Shown: one piece after another, positions 26,467-34,087 of the stretch
Numbering within the stretch: position 1 is the first letter of the stretch
How the letters are laid out: each line of letters opens with the position of its first letter
DNA from: Chryseobacterium sp. MA9
GTDB taxonomy: Bacteria; Bacteroidota; Bacteroidia; Flavobacteriales; Weeksellaceae
Direction of reading: 5' to 3'
Assembly (NCBI RefSeq): GCF_024399315.1
Contig: NZ_CP075170.1
Location: 4,601,501 to 4,665,500, forward strand
Length of the DNA: 64,000 bases
Translations under genes and position numbers: made by a program
Notes under the pieces: generated by a model
Seen by the model: the letters and a program-made list of their open reading frames with translations, nothing else
Told to the model about the DNA's origin: nothing
Databases searched by the model: none

Positions 26467-27657
26467 CTACAAACTATACCCATTCTTTTTCGCAAGTTCA
26501 AGAATAGAACTCTCAATTGCTTTTCCAAGATCGTCAGAATCATCAGTCCCACGTTTCTTCATTTCTCCGTCAATATAGGTCTGACGTTTTTTGGAAAGGT
26601 CTTCAATTTCTTTCTGAATTTTATCACGAGCGGCAGATTTTTCCGTGATCATTTTTTGAATTTCTTCCTTGCTTTTTCCTTTCAGCTCGGCAGGAAGTTC
26701 ACTTTCTTTTACATTGGCAATAAATCCGGCATCCTTTTCCGCTTTATCTACCAGATCCCAGTGATCATTTTTGTATGCATTCTTTTTAGATTTGGCAACG
26801 GCTCTTTCCACTAAGTTGGATGCTGATTGTGATTCTGCGTTTTTATCCTGCGTGATCTGCTTTAGTCTGTATTCTGAACCGTGATTTCCATAATAGATAT
26901 ACGTATCATTCAGTTTTGCATTATATTCGGAAATTCTGATATCATAAGGCGTTTCAATATAGATTACTTTTCTGTCACTGTCTATATTGAAATACTTTCC
27001 ACCTCCCAATGATGCTCCGTTTTGCCAAAACGTCTGGATTCCTTCTTCCCGGCTTCCGCAGAAAATGGTATTGGTATAAATATTTTTATCCTTTGCTTTT
27101 GAAACAACATCTTTATAATTTATTTTTCCCTGATCAAATGCTTCATTCCCGGCAATATAAATCAGTTTCATACTTTTATCATTGCTGTCCCAGTTCAGGT
27201 TAACAGAAGCATCACGAATAACAGCACCGCAATATTCACTGCCGCCATTGGTTCTTAAGGCAAATAGTTTTTCGGAAATAAGATCAAGATCCTGAGTAAG
27301 AGGAGCAACCTGGCGGATGTAATTTTCATCACGGATTCCGTCGTTTCCATATTCATACAGGGCAATTTCAATCTGGGGAGCTTTTCCGTTGTATTTTAAA
27401 GTTGTTAATGTATTCACAATATTCCAGAGCCTGGATTTTGCCTGATCAATCAGCCCGTCCATACTATTGGAAGTATCCAGTAAAAGAGCGACCTGAATTT
27501 TATTGTCCTTTAGGGTTGAGCTGGCCGGAACTACTGCTGTTTTTTGTACTGGTAAATGACTGTCAACATTACTTTGTGTAGAGCGGCTGTCCGGAATATT
27601 ACCGTGGCTTAAAAAAGCTGTACCCGCTGCAAGTGCTAAGATTTTTAAAGTTGTCAT
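26467..27657 (-). CDS. Secreted von Willebrand factor A domain protein
   Basis: The 396-residue protein has an N-terminal signal-like segment (MTTLKILALAAGTAFLSHG) and a vWA domain at about 55-250. Its metal-ion site D-x-S-x-S is visible as LLLDTSNSMDG near residue 60. The remainder (about 270-396) is charged and coiled-coil-like, with a repeated KEEIQK/IQKEIEDL pattern. vWA domains mediate metal-dependent protein contacts, so this is a likely periplasmic or surface binding protein. Its upstream region carries paired ACTTGGTGA sites 27 bp from a TAATTTTA -7 box, the same arrangement as in front of the SIMPL gene. Probable target of the LytTR regulator at 30746-31480. Partner unknown. Confidence 0.88.
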   Translation of the reverse strand: MTTLKILALAAGTAFLSHGNIPDSRSTQSNVDSHLPVQKTAVVPASSTLKDNKIQVALLLDTSNSMDGLIDQAKSRLWNIVNTLTTLKYNGKAPQIEIALYEYGNDGIRDENYIRQVAPLTQDLDLISEKLFALRTNGGSEYCGAVIRDASVNLNWDSNDKSMKLIYIAGNEAFDQGKINYKDVVSKAKDKNIYTNTIFCGSREEGIQTFWQNGASLGGGKYFNIDSDRKVIYIETPYDIRISEYNAKLNDTYIYYGNHGSEYRLKQITQDKNAESQSASNLVERAVAKSKKNAYKNDHWDLVDKAEKDAGFIANVKESELPAELKGKSKEEIQKMITEKSAARDKIQKEIEDLSKKRQTYIDGEMKKRGTDDSDDLGKAIESSILELAKKNGYSL

Positions 27658-27731
27658 ATTATTATTTTTTATAAGTTGTCTGCTGTAATTGGGTAATAGA
27701 AATTCAGAGGTTATTATTTTTAATTCCTAAA

Positions 27732-27740
27732 GTAAAATTA
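27732..27740 (-). promoter_or_regulatory. Candidate -7 box of the vWA gene
   Basis: Reads TAATTTTAC on the minus strand; the same nonamer occurs before the SIMPL gene (28567-28575). The proximal half-site of the paired operator begins 27 bp upstream in both cases. Confidence 0.5.
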
Positions 27741-27767
27741 TCCCTATTTATGACTGTAAATCGGGAA

Positions 27768-27806
27768 ACTTGGTGAATCAGTAGTTTGACTTGGTGAACT
27801 TGGCAA
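27768..27806. promoter_or_regulatory. Paired direct-repeat operator A (predicted LytTR site)
   Basis: ACTTGGTGA occurs at 27768-27776 and again at 27789-27797, a 21-bp period. A degenerate third unit (ACTTGGCAA, 27798-27806) follows immediately. It lies upstream of the minus-strand vWA gene. Confidence 0.75.
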
Positions 27807-27811
27807 CAGAT

Positions 27812-27850
27812 AAAAAAAGACAGCTCTAGAGGAACTGTCTTTTTTTTTTA
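27812..27850 (-). terminator. Terminator of the SIMPL gene
   Basis: AAAAAAGACAG pairs with CTGTCTTTTTT around an 11-nt loop, just beyond the minus-strand stop at 27860. It also lies upstream of operator A. Confidence 0.75.
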
Positions 27851-27859
27851 TCTGTTATT

Positions 27860-28534
27860 TTAAAGAATTTCGTATCGTGTTTTTATGCTGTATTTCAGCT
27901 TGATGTTTTCAATGTTATCAAAAGAATAATCTACCGGAGCATCAGCCATTTCCATCTGGATATTGCTTACTCTTCCTTTATAAGCTGCCGGCATGATCAT
28001 ATCGCTGGTGTAGTCTTCTATTTCTACAATTTCAATGGCATTTCCTGTCTTTTTACCCATGCTTTCCAGTAAATAATCTGCCTTTTCTTTTGCGGCTTTC
28101 AAAGCATTGATCTTAACTGCTTTTCTGAAATCTGCAATTTTAGTACTCTTTACCTCTGCAATGTTCAGGCTGCTTACCCATTTTTGATTCAGATCTTCAA
28201 AAATTTTGCTCAGACTTGATTTTGTGCTGGCTTTAAACTGATAGTTTTTAGAAAACTTAGCTGTTTTGGAATAAATATTCTGGTACATTGACTTGAACTT
28301 GATGTCTTCGTTCTTTACTCCTGCATTTTTTAAAGTTTCAAATAACTTCTTCTCATTATCCGCCAGATCATTTTTGTTATCTGCTTTTATTCCGATGCTG
28401 AAGATTATTTCATCCGGTTCTACTTCCATTTCGGCAACGCCCGTTACTTCAATTGCGTTTTTCTTTACTTCCTGAGCGTTTATAAAGCTTCCAAGAGTTA
28501 AAATTCCGATTAATAAAAAATGTTTCAATTTCAT
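27860..28534 (-). CDS. SIMPL domain (DUF541) periplasmic protein
   Basis: The 224-residue protein has a signal peptide (MKLKHFLLIGILTLGSFINAQ) and a SIMPL/DUF541 domain over nearly all of the mature part. VTGVAEMEVEPDEIIFSIGI lies near residue 30, LKNAGVKNEDIKFKSMYQ near 90, and the KAAKEKADYLLESMGKK helix near 150. The family includes the Brucella Omp28/BP26 protein and forms oligomeric periplasmic or surface assemblies; its biochemical role is not settled. It is divergent from the LytS-type kinase gene and carries its own copy of the paired ACTTGGTGA operator, so co-regulation with that system is likely. Confidence 0.9.
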   Translation of the reverse strand: MKLKHFLLIGILTLGSFINAQEVKKNAIEVTGVAEMEVEPDEIIFSIGIKADNKNDLADNEKKLFETLKNAGVKNEDIKFKSMYQNIYSKTAKFSKNYQFKASTKSSLSKIFEDLNQKWVSSLNIAEVKSTKIADFRKAVKINALKAAKEKADYLLESMGKKTGNAIEIVEIEDYTSDMIMPAAYKGRVSNIQMEMADAPVDYSFDNIENIKLKYSIKTRYEIL

Positions 28535-28566
28535 AATTTCCTGTTTTTTTAATTTTAAATTCTGAT

Positions 28567-28575
28567 GTAAAATTA
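28567..28575 (-). promoter_or_regulatory. Candidate -7 box of the SIMPL gene
   Basis: Reads TAATTTTAC on the minus strand, identical to the element before the vWA gene and at the same 27-bp distance from operator B. Confidence 0.5.
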
Positions 28576-28602
28576 CGACGATCAGAAGCCCAAAACAGGG
28601 AG

Positions 28603-28632
28603 ACTTGGTGAAATGGAGCTTTCACTTGGTGA
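28603..28632. promoter_or_regulatory. Paired direct-repeat operator B (predicted LytTR site)
   Basis: ACTTGGTGA at 28603-28611 and 28624-28632, 21-bp period, 12-bp spacer. It lies upstream of the SIMPL gene on the minus strand. Confidence 0.75.
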
Positions 28633-28758
28633 GTCTTTACAAAAAGAATAAAAGTGTCCTTTTGAACCATTAAGATGCTTTAAGTTATTTATATGACGGT
28701 GAGTATTCATTTTAACACACCTCAAACTGAGTCTTATGCTCACAGGATCAATGACTAA

Positions 28759-28788
28759 ACTTGGTGAAAGAGATGCTTCACTTGGTGA
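28759..28788. promoter_or_regulatory. Paired direct-repeat operator C (predicted LytTR site)
   Basis: ACTTGGTGA at 28759-28767 and 28780-28788, 21-bp period. It lies 29 bp upstream of the -7 box of the histidine kinase gene, which suggests autoregulation. Spacers of B and C share a trailing CTTTC/GCTTC. Confidence 0.75.
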
Positions 28789-28817
28789 ATAGTTTTTGAG
28801 CAGACTATATATATGTA

Positions 28818-28825
28818 TATCTTTG
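28818..28825 (+). promoter_or_regulatory. -7 box of the LytS-type kinase gene
   Basis: TATCTTTG matches TAnnTTTG exactly. It ends 4 bp before the ATG at 28830, so the mRNA would be leaderless or nearly so. No -33 TTG lies at the usual spacing, consistent with activation from operator C. Confidence 0.6.
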
Positions 28826-28829
28826 TTTT

Positions 28830-30623
28830 ATGAAAATGCTTAAACTCTTTACTGTCTTTTTACTGGTGCTTTTGGGAAATACAATTTATTCCCAAACCAC
28901 TAATAACAGCAGTGCCGCTGTGGAAGAAGTGCAGGTAGAAACGAAGAAGCTGAAAAAAGCAATGGATAAGAGAAATGAGCCTGCCCAGGCAGATTCTTAT
29001 TATAATATCGGTGAAACATTTTTTAATGGAGGGAACTTCCCTAAAAGTGAAGAGTATTATACAAAAGCCAAAAAACTGTATGAAAAACTCAATGACAAAC
29101 CCAATATTGAAAAAGCAACCCGAAGATTAGCCCAGTCACAGGAAAAACAGAATAAAATAACGCCTGCCATCAGCAATTACAGTATGGCAGCACAAGTGAG
29201 TTATAGCGAAAAAAGTAAAGCAGTGAATTCTAATGATGCTGCAAGACTTTCTTCTCCTACCCCCGAACTGAAAGCAGAAGCAATTCAGAATAATATCAAT
29301 CTGACTAAAAAAGAAAATGAACAGGGAGATCTTGCGGAAAGCTATAGCCAGCTGGCTGATGTCAATCTGAAACAGAAAGATGTTTCCAGTGCCGAAGAAA
29401 ATCTGAATACAGCTTATAAAATCTCTAAAAAAGAAGCTCCGCAGCAAGCTTTGGCCATCAATCAAAAACTTGCAGATCTCTACGTTGAAAACAAAAACTT
29501 TGAGAAAGCTATTGAAGCCAAAAAGAAGGTGCTGAAAGAAGACTTTGTAAAAGAAAATTCTCAGGAAAAAGTTAACCAGATCCAGGAGCTTGCAGATATT
29601 TATATTAAGAAAAATGATCCGAAAGAAGCAGTGGATCTGTTGAAAAATGCCTACGGAATTGCTTTGGACAAAGGGCATACATTAGAAGCGCAGAAAAGCG
29701 TAAAAAAGCTGGACAGTTTGTATGCTATTTCAGGTAATATTGATGCCTCCGTTCAATTGTACAGAGATTTTTTGGGAAAACTACCGAATCTTGTTTCCAA
29801 AGACAGAAGTCTTGTTGATAATAAAATTCTGGAAGATACAGAGCAGAGAATTTCACAGCTGGAAAAAGAAAGAGAGCTGAAAGACGAGCTTATCAGAAAG
29901 AAAAATGTCTTTAATTACAGCCTGATCGGAGTTTTAATTTTGCTGACCGGATTAGTTATCTTTATTTTCAGAACCCTGAAAAAGGTTCAGACGAAGAATA
30001 AAAAGATTGCACTTCAGTCGCTGCGCAGAGAGATGAATCCGCATTTTATTTTTAACAGTTTAAATAGTGTCAACCATTTTATAGCAACCAATAATGAACT
30101 GGAGGCCAACCAGTATCTGACAAAATTCTCTAAGCTGATGCGTGGCGTGATGGAGAACTCTACAGAAGATTTTATTCCTTTCCAGCAGGAGCTTGACCTT
30201 CTCCAAAATTATCTTGCCCTTGAAAAAACGCGTTTTGCTGATAAATTTGATTACGAGATTGCTGTAGATGAAGCACTTAATATGCAGAATCTGCAGATTC
30301 CGGGAATGCTGATACAGCCGTTTCTGGAAAATGCAATATGGCACGGACTCCGCTACAGAACAGAAAAAGGATTTTTAAAATTGAACTTTGAAAAAAATGA
30401 ATCGCATCTGAAGATTCTTATCGAAGACAACGGAATAGGAATTGAAGAAAGTAAAAAGCAGAAAACCCAGCATCAGAAGACCAGAGAGGGAAGAGGAATG
30501 AAGAATACTGTGGAAAGAATTCAGCTTCTCAACGATTTGTATAAAAAAGATATTACCTGCTCTGTAAAAGATAAGGAAAATAATAGTGGCGTTTTGGTGA
30601 CAATTCAAATCAATCTGAGCTAA
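28830..30623 (+). CDS. TPR-containing LytS-family sensor histidine kinase
   Basis: The 597-residue protein has a signal peptide (MKMLKLFTVFLLVLLGNTIYSQ), about six TPR-like helical pairs at 50-330, and one transmembrane helix (YSLIGVLILLTGLVIFIF) near residue 358. A cytosolic His_kinase domain carries REMNPHFIFNSLNSVNHF near 395, where the His before F-I-F is the phospho-acceptor. MLIQPFLENAIWHGLRYR near 490, IEDNGIGIEES and GRGMKNTVERI form the ATPase core. LytS-type kinases pair with LytTR regulators; that gene follows 122 bp downstream. The TPR part is predicted to be periplasmic. Operator C and the -7 box lie upstream. Confidence 0.94.
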   Translation: MKMLKLFTVFLLVLLGNTIYSQTTNNSSAAVEEVQVETKKLKKAMDKRNEPAQADSYYNIGETFFNGGNFPKSEEYYTKAKKLYEKLNDKPNIEKATRRLAQSQEKQNKITPAISNYSMAAQVSYSEKSKAVNSNDAARLSSPTPELKAEAIQNNINLTKKENEQGDLAESYSQLADVNLKQKDVSSAEENLNTAYKISKKEAPQQALAINQKLADLYVENKNFEKAIEAKKKVLKEDFVKENSQEKVNQIQELADIYIKKNDPKEAVDLLKNAYGIALDKGHTLEAQKSVKKLDSLYAISGNIDASVQLYRDFLGKLPNLVSKDRSLVDNKILEDTEQRISQLEKERELKDELIRKKNVFNYSLIGVLILLTGLVIFIFRTLKKVQTKNKKIALQSLRREMNPHFIFNSLNSVNHFIATNNELEANQYLTKFSKLMRGVMENSTEDFIPFQQELDLLQNYLALEKTRFADKFDYEIAVDEALNMQNLQIPGMLIQPFLENAIWHGLRYRTEKGFLKLNFEKNESHLKILIEDNGIGIEESKKQKTQHQKTREGRGMKNTVERIQLLNDLYKKDITCSVKDKENNSGVLVTIQINLS

Positions 30624-30745
30624 GCTGAGTTCAATGGAAATGAAAGAAAATATAGCTCAGGAAGTTGTATGATTAGATTGTAAGATTGATTAAATATTCC
30701 TAATTTGCACTTGTAACCTATTGCCTGCTATTAATATCTGACGTA

Positions 30746-31480
30746 ATGAAAATAAAAGCTGTAATTGTAGATGATGAACTCATAGCAAGAGAAGTTTTAC
30801 GAAGCTATCTTACCAAATACTGCCCGCAGGTGGAAATCTTGGGTGAAGCTGAAAATATTAAAGAAGCCGTACCATTGATTACTGAAAAGCAGCCTCAATT
30901 GGTTTTTCTCGATGTAGAAATGCCTTTTGGAAATGCTTTTGACGTTCTGGAAGCTACCAAAGATTTCTCCTATGAAACCATTTTCATTACTGCATTTTCA
31001 CAATACTCTTTGCAGGCATTAAACAAATCGGCAAGTTATTATATTTTAAAACCCATTGATATTCAGGAGCTGATTCTTGCGGTCAATAAAGTGTTGGAAA
31101 GCCTTGAGAAAAAAGAAGAGCTCAACCGGAATAAGATTCTGCTTGAAAATCTGAAATTAAAACCTGAAAAGCAGCAGTTGATTCTTCCAACCCTGCAGGG
31201 ATTTGATGTTGTAAAGACTGAAGATATTGTGAGGCTTCAGGCTGATGGAAACTTTACGCAAGTCTATCTTACCAACGGTTCCAAGAAAATGGTGTGCCGG
31301 TTTTTAAAACATTTCGATGACCTGTTGGAAAACCCGTTTGTGAGAGTTCACCGTTCCCATATCATTAATACAGGTTTTGTAAAATCCTACCATAAAAGCG
31401 GAACCGTAATGTTGTCTGACGATACTGAAATTGAAGTTTCAGGAAGTTTTAAAGATAATTTCCTGAAAGTATTTTCATAG
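30746..31480 (+). CDS. LytTR-family response regulator
   Basis: The 244-residue protein has a receiver domain at about 1-120 (VDDELIAREVL; phospho-acceptor in LVFLDVEMPFGNAF near residue 56; Lys in YYILKPIDIQEL). A C-terminal LytTR DNA-binding domain covers about 145-244: IVRLQADGNFTQVYL, then FVRVHRSHIINTGFV and LSDDTEIEVSGSFK. LytTR proteins bind pairs of about 9-bp direct repeats one or two helical turns apart, the layout of the three ACTTGGTGA pairs nearby. It is the likely cognate partner of the kinase upstream. Its targets would include the vWA and SIMPL genes. Confidence 0.95.
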   Translation: MKIKAVIVDDELIAREVLRSYLTKYCPQVEILGEAENIKEAVPLITEKQPQLVFLDVEMPFGNAFDVLEATKDFSYETIFITAFSQYSLQALNKSASYYILKPIDIQELILAVNKVLESLEKKEELNRNKILLENLKLKPEKQQLILPTLQGFDVVKTEDIVRLQADGNFTQVYLTNGSKKMVCRFLKHFDDLLENPFVRVHRSHIINTGFVKSYHKSGTVMLSDDTEIEVSGSFKDNFLKVFS

Positions 31481-31511
31481 AATTCATTATTCCTTAAAAG
31501 ATTTAAGGCAT

Positions 31512-31519
31512 TATTTTTG
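31512..31519 (+). promoter_or_regulatory. Candidate -7 box of the lipocalin gene
   Basis: TATTTTTG matches TAnnTTTG, 36 bp before the start codon. No clear -33 element. Confidence 0.4.
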
Positions 31520-31555
31520 AAGTTTTTATAAGAACCACACAAAAATATTCCCATC

Positions 31556-32098
31556 ATGAAAACCATTCATAAAATTATACTTCCCGTTTCGTTAGGAGCA
31601 TTGGGGCTTATTGTTTTCAATTCCTATTCTGTAAGAATTCCCAGAGGAGCATTTGCGGTAAAGAATTTTGATCTTAAAAAATATCTTGGCAGATGGTATG
31701 AGATAGCCCGTTTTGATTACAGGTTCGAAAAAAACATGGATAATGTTACCGCAGAATATACGGAGAATCCGGATGGAACAGTTCAGGTCAGAAATAAAGG
31801 TTATGACTACGTTAAAAAAGTATGGAATGAATCTATTGGTGAAGCAAAATTTGTAAAAGATACCACGGAAGCCCGGCTGAAAGTTTCATTTTTTAAACCA
31901 ATCTGGGCTGGTTACAACGTTATAGATATTGATGAAGACTATCAATATGCTCTGGTGGCAGGAAGCAGTTTAAAATATTTATGGATTCTTTCTCGCACGC
32001 CGAACATTCCTGAAAGCATCCGCCAGCGTTTCATTCAGAAAGCAAAAAAAATCGGTTATAATACCGATGAACTGATCTGGGTGAAGCATAATCAATAA
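31556..32098 (+). CDS. Bacterial lipocalin (Blc-like)
   Basis: The 180-residue protein has an N-terminal hydrophobic helix (about 7-27), a likely membrane anchor or uncleaved signal. It lacks the lipobox Cys of E. coli Blc. The mature part carries the lipocalin signature LKKYLGRWYEIARFDYRFEK (G-x-W-Y near residue 45) and the later YALVAGSSLKYLWILSRTP strand. Lipocalins form an eight-stranded barrel that binds small hydrophobic ligands such as lysophospholipids. It follows the LytTR regulator by 75 bp but has its own candidate -7 box and no ACTTGGTGA pair. Confidence 0.92.
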   Translation: MKTIHKIILPVSLGALGLIVFNSYSVRIPRGAFAVKNFDLKKYLGRWYEIARFDYRFEKNMDNVTAEYTENPDGTVQVRNKGYDYVKKVWNESIGEAKFVKDTTEARLKVSFFKPIWAGYNVIDIDEDYQYALVAGSSLKYLWILSRTPNIPESIRQRFIQKAKKIGYNTDELIWVKHNQ

Positions 32099-32106
32099 AA
32101 AGTAAA

Positions 32107-32152
32107 AGAGCAAAATCGTAGAAAAATTGATGATTTTCAGTGATTTTGCTCT
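32107..32152. terminator. Candidate bidirectional terminator
   Basis: AGAGCAAAATC (32107-32117) pairs exactly with GATTTTGCTCT (32142-32152). The 24-nt loop can fold further. It lies between two convergent genes; the T-run is poor. Confidence 0.5.
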
Positions 32153-32160
32153 CCTTCTCT

Positions 32161-32634
32161 TTAGTTTTTAATATACTCTTTCCATTCTTCAAAACGGTGG
32201 TCAATAACCTGTTTCATCAGATCATAGTTTTCGTAGGTGTCTTCGATGTGGTAGAATGTTTCATATTCATAGTCATTTTCCTCTGCTTTAGCATCAAAAA
32301 TATTCACATAATCATCAGCAAACGAGCTGTATCTGTTTCCGAAATCGGTATCATCTGCGTAATAATCCTTTGCAAAAAGATTTCCCAGCTCATTCAGGTC
32401 ATATTCTGAAAATTTTCCATCGCAGGAATCCATGATGAATTCTGCACCAGTAATTTCTCTGCGTTTTAATTTCTCAATTTTCTCTTCACTATCTTCTTTC
32501 AGTTCATCAGAAATCAGATCATTGTGAATGCACCAGTTCAGGAACATTCCTGTATGTGTTGCTCCGTTTTTATGAGGAAGCCCTTCAGGAAAATCACCAC
32601 CATAATGCCATGAAGCATCATCATATTTAGACAT
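32161..32634 (-). CDS. Conserved hypothetical protein, DUF7832-like
   Basis: The 157-residue acidic cytosolic protein starts with KYDDASWHYGGDFPEGLP, followed by GATHTGMFLNWCIHNDL, which matches my recollection of the DUF7832 family. It is very rich in Asp, Glu and Tyr and ends in a helix (DHRFEEWKEYIKN). No catalytic motif is evident. Such proteins are sometimes found near polymorphic toxin immunity loci, but nothing here supports that role. It is convergent with the lipocalin gene. Function unknown. Confidence 0.75.
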   Translation of the reverse strand: MSKYDDASWHYGGDFPEGLPHKNGATHTGMFLNWCIHNDLISDELKEDSEEKIEKLKRREITGAEFIMDSCDGKFSEYDLNELGNLFAKDYYADDTDFGNRYSSFADDYVNIFDAKAEENDYEYETFYHIEDTYENYDLMKQVIDHRFEEWKEYIKN

Positions 32635-32749
32635 AATTCTTATTGTTGTTTTAAATAAATTTCGTCAAAAATAGAAAAAATCAATTTATATTGCCGCTGC
32701 CACATAATTTTCCGTCATTTGCATAGAATTTTTTTCAACAAAAAAGCAT

Positions 32750-34000
32750 ATGGAAAAAGCTGTTCTGATTACCATTGGTGATGAAATCCTTTCGGGAAAC
32801 ACGGTAGATACCAATTCTAATTTTATTGCTGCTGAACTTAAAAACATAGGAATAAAAGTTACTCAGATTCTTACAATCTCAGACGAAATTGAAACCATTA
32901 AAGAAGCATTGAATGTTGCTTTTGAAGCAGGTGACTTAGTCATTACAACGGGGGGACTTGGGCCAACCAGAGATGACAAAACCAAAAAGGCACTGGCAGA
33001 GTATTTTAATGATGAAATTGCTTTGGATGAGGTAACATTCAATCATCTTAAAGGATATATGGAGAGAAGAGGAAGAGCAGATATTCTCGAAAGAAACAGA
33101 GAGCAGGCTTTTGTACCTACCAAATCCATCGTTTTTCAGAACCATTACGGAACGGCACCCTGTATGATGATGGAGCAGGACGGAAAGTTGTGCTATAGCC
33201 TTCCGGGAGTTCCTTACGAGGTGAAACCGCTTATTAAAGATCAGATTATTCCCTATTTACAGCAAAGATTCAGCCTTCATTATATCCATACAAGAATTGT
33301 TTCTGTGGTGGGAATTCCTGAGAGTATCCTTGCAGACATCATTGAAGATTGGGAACTGGCACTTCCGGAAAATACTGCACTGTCTTATCTTCCGGTGGGA
33401 ACCCGTGTAAAGCTTCGTCTGACGGCTTCCGGTGAGAATGAAGAATTGCTGAAACAAAGAACAGAAGAAGAAATCCAGAAACTGCTTCCTCTGGTAGAAG
33501 GCCATGTAATTGCAGTATCTGAAGATAAAATTGAAAATATTCTTGCAGAAATGCTTACAGAAAGGAGCTTGACGATTTCAACTGCAGAGAGTTGTACCGG
33601 AGGTGAGCTGGCAAAAATGATCACTTCAGTTTCCGGCAGCTCAAAATATTTCCTTGGCGGAGTGGTGGCTTATGCTACAGAAAAAAAGATTAAAATTTTA
33701 AATGTTTCTAAAGAAACCGTAGATCATTTTACTGTGGTAAGTGAAGAGGTTGCTCAGGAAATGGCGAAAGGCTGTCAGGAATTATTTGAAACCCATATAT
33801 CTCTTTCTACAACAGGCGTGGCTGGCCCGGGAAAAGGAGAAGACGGTAAAGATATAGGGACGGTTTACTATACCATAAGAATTAATGACAAAGCGGTAAC
33901 GTCCAAATTATACATGCCGCATCTGGAAAGAGTAGATTTCATGGATTTCGTTTCCCAAAAGGTGATTCAGGATCTTGTAAGCCTTCTTATAAACAGTTAG
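32750..34000 (+). CDS. cinA: CinA-family nicotinamide-nucleotide amidohydrolase
   Basis: The 416-residue protein has the full CinA architecture. The N-terminal COG1058/MoCF-like domain (about 1-170) carries ITIGDEILSGNTVDTNS and TTGGLGPTRDDKTKKAL. The C-terminal PncC deamidase domain (about 255-415) carries STAESCTGGELAKMITSVSG and STTGVAGPGKG. Full-length CinA proteins act as ADP-ribose or nicotinamide mononucleotide processing enzymes; PncC converts NMN to nicotinate mononucleotide. The residues typical of catalysis in the PncC part (Ser-Tyr/Lys region around AESCTGG) are present. It is probably monocistronic. Identification is secure. Confidence 0.95.
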   Translation: MEKAVLITIGDEILSGNTVDTNSNFIAAELKNIGIKVTQILTISDEIETIKEALNVAFEAGDLVITTGGLGPTRDDKTKKALAEYFNDEIALDEVTFNHLKGYMERRGRADILERNREQAFVPTKSIVFQNHYGTAPCMMMEQDGKLCYSLPGVPYEVKPLIKDQIIPYLQQRFSLHYIHTRIVSVVGIPESILADIIEDWELALPENTALSYLPVGTRVKLRLTASGENEELLKQRTEEEIQKLLPLVEGHVIAVSEDKIENILAEMLTERSLTISTAESCTGGELAKMITSVSGSSKYFLGGVVAYATEKKIKILNVSKETVDHFTVVSEEVAQEMAKGCQELFETHISLSTTGVAGPGKGEDGKDIGTVYYTIRINDKAVTSKLYMPHLERVDFMDFVSQKVIQDLVSLLINS

Positions 34001-34087
34001 ATACATTTCTGTTTTTTAATTTTTTTTTAATTAATTTTAGTAGAGTTTTTCACACTTTTTGAGAGTCATTCAATAAATTTCAAAATC

